Below are positions 55,621 to 64,000 of a stretch of DNA of 64,000 nucleotides, one piece after another (the first letter of the stretch is position 1; each line of letters opens with the position of its first letter). The stretch is from positions 128,494,990-128,558,989 of the forward strand of contig NC_050101.1 of NCBI RefSeq assembly GCF_902167145.1, written 5' to 3'. The position numbers and the translations under genes were made by a program. This DNA comes from Zea mays (lineage: Eukaryota; Streptophyta; Magnoliopsida; Poales; Poaceae). The notes below the pieces were generated by a model, which saw only the letters and a list, made by a program, of their open reading frames with translations, was not told the DNA's origin and made no database searches.

Positions 55621-57956
55621 GACATCTCAAATTTCTGTGTCATCACCCTACTAAACTCCTCACAAGACTTTTGATTAGTAGAACCAAATATTATGTCATC
55701 GACATAAATTTGGCACACAAAAAGGTCACCGTCACAAGTCTTAGTGAAAAGAGTGGGATCGGCTTTCCCAACCTTGAAAGCATTAGCAATTAAGAAATCT
55801 CTAAGGCATTCATACCATGCTCTTGGGGCTTGCTTAAGTCCATAGAGTGCCTTAGAGAGCTTAAAAACGTGGTTGGGATACCTGTCATCCTCAAAGCCAG
55901 GGGGTTGTTCCACATACACCTCCTTGATTGGCCCATTGAGGAAAGCGCTCTTCACGTCCATTTGAAACAACCTAAAAGAATGGTGAGCGGCATAGGCTAA
56001 CAGAATGCGAATAGACTCTAGCCTAGCCACAGGAGCAAAAGTCTCCTCAAAATCCAAACCTGCGACTTGGGCATAACCTTTTGCCACAAGTCGAGCCTTG
56101 TTTCTTGTCACCACCCCGCGCTCGTCTTGCTTATTGCGGAATACCCACTTGGTTCCCACAACTTTTGCTTTGGATGTGGCACCAGGCTCCAAACTTTATT
56201 TCTCTTGAAGTTGTTGAGCTCCTCCTGCATGGCCAACACCCAGTCCGGATCCTGCAAAGCCTCTTCTATCCTGAAAGGCTCAATAGAAGAGACAAACGAG
56301 TAATGCTCACAAAATTTAGCTAATCTTGAGCGAGTAGTTACTCCCTTGCTTATGTCACCCAGAATCTGGTCAACGGGGTGATTCCGTTGGATCGTCGCTC
56401 GGACTTGAGTTGGAGGGGCCTGTGGTGCTTCTTCCTCCATAGCTGGTTCTTCTTGTGCTCCCCTTGATCACACGCCTCTTCTTGAGGAAGCTGTTCATCA
56501 TCTTGAGTTGGGGGATGCACCATCGTTGAGGAAGAAGGTTGATCTTGCTCTTGTTGTTCCTGTGGTCGCACATCTCCAATCGCCATGGTACGTATTGCGG
56601 CCGTTGGAACATCATCTTCATCTACATCATCAAGATCACTTTGCTCTCTTGGAGAGCCATTAGTCTCATCAAATACAACGTCGCTAGAGACTTCAACCAA
56701 ACCCGATGATTTGTTGAAGACTCTATACGCCCTTGTATTTGAGTCATACCCTAGTAAAAACCCTTCTACATCTTTGGGAGCAAATTTAGAATTTCTACCT
56801 TTCTTCACTAGAATATAACATTTGCTCCCAAATACACGAAAGTTTGAGACATTGGGTTTGTTACCGGTAAGAAGTTCATACGAGGTCTTCTTGAGGAGGC
56901 GATGAAGGTAGAGCCGGTTTATGGCGTGGCAAGCTGTGTTCATAGCTTCCGACCAAAACCGCTCAGGCGTCTTGAACTCTCCAAGCATCGTCCTCGCCAT
57001 GTCGATAAGCGTCATGTTCTTCCTCTCTACCACACCATTTTGTTGTGGTGTGTAGGGAGCGGAGAACTCGTGCTTGATGCCTTCCTCCTCAAGGTACTCC
57101 TCCACTTGCAGATTCTTGAACTCGGACCCGTTGTCGCTTCTTATATTTTTCACCTTGAGCTCAAACTCGTTTTGAGCCCTCCTTAGAAAGCGCTTTAGGG
57201 TCCCTTGGGTTTCTGATTTATCCTGCAAAAAGAATACCCAAGTGAAGCGGGAAAATCATCAACAATTACTAAACCATACTTACTTCCCCCGATGCTAAGG
57301 TAGGCGATGGGTCCGAAGAGGTCCATATGTAGTAGCTCCAGTGGTCTTGATGATGTCATCACATTCTTGTTGTGATGAGTGCTTCCCACTTGTTTCCTTG
57401 CCTGACAAGCTGCACAAGGTCTATTTTTTTCGAAACATACATTGGTTAGTCCTAACACATGCTCTCCCTTTAGAAGTTTGTGAAGGTTCTTCATCCCAAC
57501 ATGTGCTAGACAACGATGCCACAACCAGCCCATACTAGTCTTAGCGATTAAGCATGCATCTAGATCGGCCTCCTCTTTCAAGAAATCAACTAAGTAGAGT
57601 TTGCCATCTAGTACACCCTTAAACGCTAATAAACCATCACTGCTTCTAAAGACAGATACATCAACATTTGTAAACAAACAATTGTAGCCCATGTGGCACA
57701 ATTGACTTACAGACAGGAGATTATAGCCTAGCGACTCTACTAAAAATACATTGGAAATAGAGTGCTCGCTTGTGATGGATATCTTTCCCAAACCTTTAAC
57801 CTTGCCTTGGTTCCCATCTCCAAAAATAATCGTATCCTGGGAATCCTTGTTCTTGTCGTAGGAGGTGAACATCTTCTTCTCCCTCGTCATGTGGTTTGTG
57901 CATCCGCTGTCGATAATCCAGCTTGAGCCCCCGGATGCATAAACCTGCAAGGCAAA
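55621..57956 (-). pseudogene. Sirevirus A pol, protease to RT palm
   Basis: 57950-57195 has protease [18 protein letters not shown] and the integrase zinc finger with RPCAACQARK. A one-base deletion near 57255 (GGGAAAATC against GGGAAAAGTC in B) shifts the frame; 57228-56460 carries the integrase core ([22 protein letters not shown]). Another single-base loss near 56460 and a shift near 56162 follow. 56192-55621 gives RT up to YVDDIIFGS and MTQKFEMSM, ending exactly at the element B target site. It resumes at 36955. Confidence 0.87.
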
Positions 57957-60287
57957 TTAGGCTTGGATTTTAGGTACCCAACTCTTGTTGGGTCCTATAA
58001 GGTTAGTCACAATAGCTATTGGTACCCAAATGCAAGCCTTGTCTCCTTTGCATTTGGATCCCAATTTTCTAGCAACCACTTTTTCATTTTTACATGAAAG
58101 TACAAACGTAGTGTTGCAAGCATGAAAGACAGTAGTAGGTTTATTACACATTTTCCTAGGAGCATGAGACACAAAATTGCTCCTAGGCCTACCATTAAAA
58201 TTAGAACTTGAAGCAAACATAGCTTGTGACTCACAAGCATCATGATCATATCTCCTATTATGACTAGCAATTTTCCTATTATACATGAAAGCATGATTCT
58301 TTTGATTACTACTAGCCATAGGGGCCTTCCCTTTCTCCTTGTTGGGAATGGGAGCCCTTTGGCTTGTTAAGTTCTTGGCTTCCTTTCGAAAGCCAAGTCC
58401 ATCCTTAATTGAGGGGTGTCTACCAATTATGTAGGCATCCCTAGCAAACTTTAATTTATCAAAATCTATCTTGCGAGTCTTAAGTTGAGCATTAAGACTT
58501 GCCACTTCATCATTTAATTTAGTAATGGATGCAAGATGTTCATTACAAGCATTAGTATCAAAATCCTTGCATCTATTGCAAATTACAACATGTTCCACAC
58601 ATGAACTAGATTTACTAGCTACTTCTAGCTTAGCATTTAAATCATCATTAATACTCTTTAAGCTAGACACAGTTTCATGATAAGTAGATAATTCAGAAGA
58701 TAGCATTTCATTCCTTTTAACCTCTAAAGCAAGAGATTTTTGCACACTAACAAACTTATCATGCTCTTCATACAAAATATCCTCTTGCTTTTCTAAAAGT
58801 CTATCCTTTTCATTTAAAGCATCGATTAACTCATTAATTTTATCTACTTTTGCTCTATCTAAACCCTTAAATAGATCGGTACAATCTACATCATCATCAC
58901 TAGAATCATCATCGCTTGAAGTAGTATACTTAGGGGTTTCTCGAATGCTTACCTTTTTCTCCTTTGCCATGAGGCAAGTATGGCGTTCGTTGGGGAAGAG
59001 AGAGGACTAGTTGAAGGCTGAGGCAGCAAGTCCTTCATCGTCGGAGTCCGAGGAAGAGCAGTCTGAATCCCATTCTTTGCCAAGATGCGCCTCACCCTTC
59101 GCCTTCTTGTAGGCCTTCTTATTCTCCCTCTTCTCGCTCTTTTCTTGTCCCTAGTCACTATCATTATCAGGACAGTTTGCAATAAAGTGACCAGTCTTAC
59201 CGCATTTGAAGCAGGAGCGCTTTCCCCTTGTTTTGTTCTTGTTGGGGTACTCCTTGCGTCCTTTAAGAGCGGTCTTGAAGCGCTTGATGATAAGCGCCAT
59301 TTCACTCTCGTTGAGCCCGACAGCCTTTACTTGTGCTACCTTGCTGCTTGTTGCCTTGAGTGCAACGGGCTGCGACTCGTAGATGGGCATGGGGCCGTTT
59401 AATGCATCATCAACATACCTTGCCTACTTGACCATCATGCGCCCGCTCACAAATTTTTCGAGTATCTCCTCGGGCGTCATCTTTGTGTACCTAGGATTTT
59501 TACAGATGAGGTTCACAAGATGAGGGTCAATAACAGTAAAAGACCTAAGCATAAGTCGGACGACGTCGTAGTCCGTCCATCTCGTGCTCCCATAGCTCCT
59601 AATCTTGTTGACCAGGGTCTTGAGCCTATTGTACGTCTGTGTTGGCTCCTCTCCCCTGATCATAGCGAACCTTCCCAGCTCGCCTTCCACCAACTCCATT
59701 TTGGTGATCATGGTGGCATCGTTTCCCTCATGTGATATTTTGAGGGTGTCCCAGATTTGCTTGGCGTTGTCCAAGCCGCTCACCTTGTTGTACTCATCCC
59801 TGCACAAAGATGCTAGCAAAACAGTGGTAGCTTGTGCATTTTTATGAATTTGCTCGTTAATAAACACAGGGTTATCCGTACTATCAAATTGCATTCCATT
59901 TTCAACTATCTCCCAAATACTAGGATGGAGAGAGAATAGATGACTACGCATTTTGTGACTTCAAAAAGAGTAGTCCTCTCCATCAAAGTGTGGAGGTTTA
60001 CCAAGAGGAATTGAAAGCAAATGAGCATTGGAATTGAAAGGAATACGAGAATAATCAAATGAAAATTTTGAATTAACTGGTTTCTTTTTCTCGTCGCCGT
60101 CGTCTCTTGGTGAAAAAGAAGATTCGTCGCTGTCGTAGTAGACGATCTTCTTGATACGCCTCTTCTTCTTGTCGTCCTTCTTCTTGTGACTCGAGCCAGA
60201 GTCAGTGGGCTTGTCATCTCTTGGCTCGTTGAAGATGGACTCCTTCTTCTTATCATTGACCACCATCCCTTTTCCCTTAGGATCCAT
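57957..60287 (-). pseudogene. Sirevirus A gag with several nonsense codons
   Basis: ATG at 60287 (MDPKGKGMVVNDKKKES). In-frame stops occur near 59962 (in place of the Trp of FWSHK), 59422 (K*ARYVDD), 59154 and 59007. Between them are the gag domain (WDTLKISHEGNDATMITKM), a knuckle CFKCGKTGHFIANC, a coiled coil (58970-58600) and the conserved end CIWVPIA...NKSWVPKIQA. After that stop, pol follows in the same frame. Confidence 0.85.
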
Positions 60288-60323
60288 TTCTTTGGGCGAT
60301 AAGTCCCTTACGTGAAGAGAATG

Positions 60324-60335
60324 GCTCCGATACCA
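60324..60335 (-). other. Primer-binding site of Sirevirus A, one substitution
   Basis: The minus strand reads TGGTATCGGAGC; the eighth base differs from the tRNA-Met complement seen in B. Confidence 0.8.
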
Positions 60336-60337
60336 AT

Positions 60338-61592
60338 TGAGAGCACCTAGAGGGGGTGAATAGGTGATCCTGTAAAATTCAACAACTAATAGCCACAAAT
60401 CTTGGTTATACAAATGTTAGTGTGACTAAGTAGTTGTGAAGCGAGTTCTTGTGGCCAAGACAATCACAAGGAGATCAACACAAGAGACACACGATTTTAT
60501 CCCGTGGTTCAGCCAAGTAACACTTGCCTACTTCCACGTTGTGGCGTCCCAATAGATGAGGGTTGCACTCAACCCCTTTCAAGTGATCCAATGATCAACT
60601 TGAATACCACGGCTTTTCTTTGCTTATCGCTTTTTCCCGTTTGCGAGGAATCTCCACAAGTTGGAGTCTCTCGCCCTTACAACAAAGATCACAATGAAAG
60701 CAAGGAGTAAGGTTGGAAAGAGCAACACACACTAGAATTAAATCCACACCACAAACATGCACACAAGTGAGAAGATGAGCACACAAAACACGCGCATGGA
60801 GTTTACAACTCGAAAAGTGCTCCAATCTCAAGAACGATGAACGATTGCATGAAAGTGAGGACTAGAAGTCTTGGAATGCTTAGAGTGTGCTTCAGTGACT
60901 CCTCCATGTGCCTAGGGGTCCCTTTTATAGCCCCAAGGCAGCTAGGAGCCGTTGGAGGCCAACAAGGAAGGCTATCCTTGCCTTCTGTCGGATGGCGCAC
61001 CGGACAGTCCGTTGCACCACCGGACAGCCACTGTTCATGTTCGGTGCGCGATCTCCTTCCAATTCTGGCGCAGCCGACCGTTGCAGAGTCATGGCAGTTG
61101 GCGCACCGGACACTGTCTGGTGCACACCGGACAGTCCGGTGCCCCCTGCCGACCGTTGGCGCGGGCCACACATCGCCCGCGGATTGCACGACCGACCGTT
61201 GCGCTGGCGGCCGTTGGCTCACCGGACAGTCTGGTGAATTATAGCCGTACATCGCCAAATTCTCCCGACAGCGGCCTGTTCACCGGAGTTCAGCCTGGCG
61301 CACCGAACACTGTCCGATGCACCACCGGACAGTCCGGTGTGCCAGACCGAGCTGAACTTTTGCTGTACTCAGCCAACTCTTTTGCATTTCTTTTGTTTTC
61401 TTCTTTTCTTTGTTTCCAGCACTTAGACCATATATGTTAGTACACAAAAACCAATGTACTAAGTCTAGAAACATACCTTCTCTTTGTTTTGCACTTCTCT
61501 CTTCATTTAGCACAAATGAACTTAATTAAATGTGTTGAACACCTAATCACCAAAACATACTAGAAATTGCCCAAGGGCACATTTCCCTTTCA
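60338..61592 (-). repeat. 5' LTR of Sirevirus A, 1255 bp
   Basis: Plus-strand TGAGAGCACCTAGAGG to CCCTTTCA. Palindrome array at about 60995-61340. Many C/T and G/A differences from the 3' copy at 34081-35305. Confidence 0.92.
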
Positions 61593-61599
61593 ATCCTTC

Positions 61600-62640
61600 A
61601 TCAAACATGAAGGAGACATAATGTGTCGACTCAAACTAGGAACTAGATAACAATTATTTAACTCTAAAATAAATCCTGATGGAAGGGGAGTTGCATCGTC
61701 CCGACGATCAATGCAGCAACTCTTGCATTATTTCCTACTCGGAAATCAACTTCTCCTCTTTTCACGCTTCTACTTCTTATCATTCCCTGCATCAAATTGT
61801 AAATATGGACAATCGATCCGGTATCAAATACCCAAGAATTAATATAAGAATCAGCAAGAAAAATTTCTGTAATGTGAATAGCAAGTGTACCTGCTACGAC
61901 TGTACCCTTACCGCCATGAGCCTTAATAGAGGTCAAGTACTGTTTGCAATTGCTCTTCCAGTGACCAAGTTCTTTATAGTAAAAGCACTCTACATCTGCA
62001 GCTGGTCCAGCCTTGGGCTTTTGGTTTGGCTTGGATACTGTATCCTTTGCCTGCCCTTCTTCTTTTGTGATTTACCCTTCTTAAAGTTGGGTTTGTTTTG
62101 GACCGCTATCACATGGCCGCTGCTGCCAGCACTTTTCTTTATGTTACCCTTTGTTGTTTTCAACATGCTACATAGTTCATTGATACCCTTCTCTGCCCCA
62201 TGCATATGGTAGTTCGTAATGGAGTTTCCGTAGCTGGGCGGAATAGATGCCAAAATGAAGTCAGTGGCCAACTCTTGGCTTACTGGGTAGCCTAGCTTCT
62301 CCAACCTCAAATGGTAACAAACCATTTTGATTACATGTGGCCCAACTAGTGCAACTTCTGCTAGCTTACATTCCAGAAAGGCTTTGGACACATTGAACCT
62401 TTCAGTTCTAGCCTAAGTCTGGAATATATCCTTGAGCGCCATGATCATATCGTGCGCCTCATGGTTTGTCTCAAATTGTACCTGTAGCTTAGGCTCCATG
62501 CAAGCAATCATCAGGCAACTCACTTCAAAATTAGCATCCATTGCTTTCTTGTAAGCGGTTTTAGCTACAGTAGTTGCATCTTCACAAGGATCATCTAGCA
62601 ATGGGGTGTCTAGAACGTCTTTCTTTTTTCAGCCTTGAGA
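61600..62640 (-). pseudogene. Copia gag and protease fragment
   Basis: 62601-62413 and 62391-61990 give a copia gag (NFEVSCLMIACMEPKLQVQF, KLGYPVSQELATDFILASI, NYHMHGAEKGINELCSML). It is followed by a Lys-rich knuckle region. The protease is at 61936-61600 (WVFDTGSIVHIYN, then LPLPSGLILELNN in a shifted frame and CLMKD). A TAG near 62415 and several shifts break it. Orientation and style match the RT/RNase H fragment at 32947-34062, so both are probably parts of one element split by Sirevirus A. Confidence 0.72.
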
Positions 62641-64000
62641 ACAATTCTTAGGTTACATATCCAATCCGTATAGTTTGTTCCACTTAACTTATCCTTTTCA
62701 AGAATTGATCACAAAGTAAATGTTGGTGTGCGAGGTCCCATTTATCTACAACAAATTAATGCAAAATACTAAGACAAAAATATCCATGGCAGAGTAAATC
62801 GTATTAAACATTTAATAGAATCTACTCCCACTAAAATCAATATCCCTCGATTGATACTTAGTGATTTAGAACCCACAGCTAACAACTCTACTAGTGAGCT
62901 TTAGCATCACCGCTAGATGACAAGGTAGATTGGTAAGAAACTCTTTGCTAATCATATCATATATGACTTATGTTGTTGGGTGACATCTCTATGTCTCGGC
63001 TCCCAACCTTATGTCCCAATGTCCTTAACCATTGAGGTTACTTTGTTTAAGTTAACCAACCCTTTCTGCAGTTCGTATCCGATACAAACCTATCTAGTTA
63101 AGGAAAACTGGTGGCACCCTAATTTTATAGACCCACCACCAGTTGTACAAGACCTATGAATAGTGCAAGGTTTGGAGTGGCATTTGGGCTTAAACATTTA
63201 TGAGGGATCATCTTACTTATATCATCGCACGCAAGAACATATATGCAACATGAACAAGTAGAACATTAAGAATGGCATTCACACAATAGTTGTGATTCGG
63301 TATGGCTTGCTGTCACATGGTGATCTCCATCTCCAATAATCTGTCCATTATGATGATCTCCATCTCTATGATATAGGTATGCCATCGTTTAGGTGATGAG
63401 TCCATCAAGACCTATCTAACGTATACTAGTAACCAAATTACATATACGCTTCGGATCATCACATGTTGACACATAGATCATTACATTAAATTTGGACAAT
63501 ACATATGACTCCAGCGGTATTGCCCTGATCATGACACGCGGGTCATGAATAATTCATTAATATGCATCAAATACATACAACAGCCATACCGATCACAAGA
63601 TGTCCTGCAAAAATAGGTTAGACAAACATGTTTCTATATGTTCGCCACTACAGCAGATAGCCATGATGGTCCCACAGAATTCCATGCATCGTATGTATGG
63701 AAATTCCACTAGAAATCTCACGCGATTGATCAAATCAACCCAAATCCGAGACTTTTGATCCGAAGAAGATTACATTCATGACGTTGATCTGTTACGTCAA
63801 TCTACTAGTTGTGTATGCAGTTGGCCTCGATAGTGATTCCAGCCGATAGGGGCAAGTCACGCACATATCAGAGAAGGATGAATTGATCTCTTCGGTCATA
63901 TCTGAGGCAATCTACTTCAAACCCTTATAACCAATTGATCTAATCAAATCGTGCAACAAGTATATCCATCTCATGAACCTAGATCCAGGCCTAAAACTAT
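62641..64000 (-). other. Probable leader/LTR side of the copia, unresolved
   Basis: Upstream (on the minus strand) of the copia gag. No tRNA-Met-type primer site or clear LTR end was found. GATCTCCATCTC occurs twice near 63330-63370. No gene recognised. Confidence 0.35.

Larger units (their letters stand above)
34081..61592 (-). mobile_element. Sirevirus A (Opie/Ji type), split by element B
   Basis: The 5' LTR is at 60338-61592 and a truncated 3' LTR at 34081-35305. The gag-pol remnant lies on the minus strand from 60287 to 55621 and, beyond B, from 36955 to 36093. The two pol halves join exactly at the TCATC duplicated by B. At least four nonsense codons in gag and several one-base frameshifts in pol mark it as dead. 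LTR copies differ at many sites, mostly C/T and G/A, as expected for methylated old elements. It interrupts the copia at 32610-34062 and 61600-62640. Confidence 0.88.

Overview
The window looks like maize (Zea mays) or a very close relative. It is a grass-type landscape of nested LTR retrotransposons, dominated by Opie/Ji-type Sireviruses (copia) whose LTRs carry repeated CACCGGAC/GTCCGGTG palindromes. It also holds Tat-lineage and chromovirus-type gypsy pieces, grass MITEs and hAT elements, and one GC-rich grass gene with strong third-position G/C bias. No bacterial-type features, CRISPR arrays, rRNA or tRNA genes were seen. All identifications are by eye from sequence and translation; no database search was run.

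Layout. 1-8.0 kb: old debris (copia fragment on minus, gypsy gag fragment on plus, a chromovirus-like LTR on minus) plus three small DNA transposons with recognisable ends (4993-5185, 5886-6287, 7336-8021). 8.1-14.06 kb: a collapsed gypsy element (LTR part, gag pieces, second LTR part) whose gag is split by a 3.5-kb hAT element (9188-12666) with a perfect 8-bp target duplication. 16.3-19.4 kb: the only convincing host gene, a two-exon DUF4228 (At1g66480-like) gene with a 45-nt last coding exon and nested Tourist-like MITEs in its intron. 20.0-23.4 kb: a 3.4-kb chromovirus-like solo LTR. 23.4-28.5 kb: mostly unassigned, with an exon-like minus-strand fragment, a 637-bp solo LTR and a broken repetitive coding stretch. 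28.5-31.5 kb: a decayed RTE-like LINE split by a 665-bp hAT element.

32.6-64 kb is a nested stack. A copia element (minus; RT/RNase H and LTR at 32.6-34.06 kb, gag/protease at 61.6-62.6 kb) contains Sirevirus A (34.08-61.59 kb, minus, many stops and frameshifts). A contains Sirevirus B (36961-55615, minus, TSD TCATC, LTRs differing by three substitutions and one 20-bp repeat unit). B contains gypsy element C (38922-48606, plus, TSD GGAGC, two 587-bp LTRs that I find identical). C is the youngest insertion.

The most interesting object is element C. It has a complete 1317-codon protease/RT/RNase H/integrase ORF but no gag. Downstream it carries tandem repeats and then an antisense gene. That gene has its own TATA box and can be read as three exons (two 71-73-bp GT-AG introns, all phase 0) encoding about 916 aa with a domain resembling the 'putative gypsy type transposon' family. 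A gag-less element with identical LTRs implies very recent mobilisation by proteins supplied in trans. Element B is also of interest: it has near-identical LTRs yet a lost gag start codon, a gag frameshift, a replaced integrase zinc-finger cysteine and a 3-residue deletion in a core RT motif.
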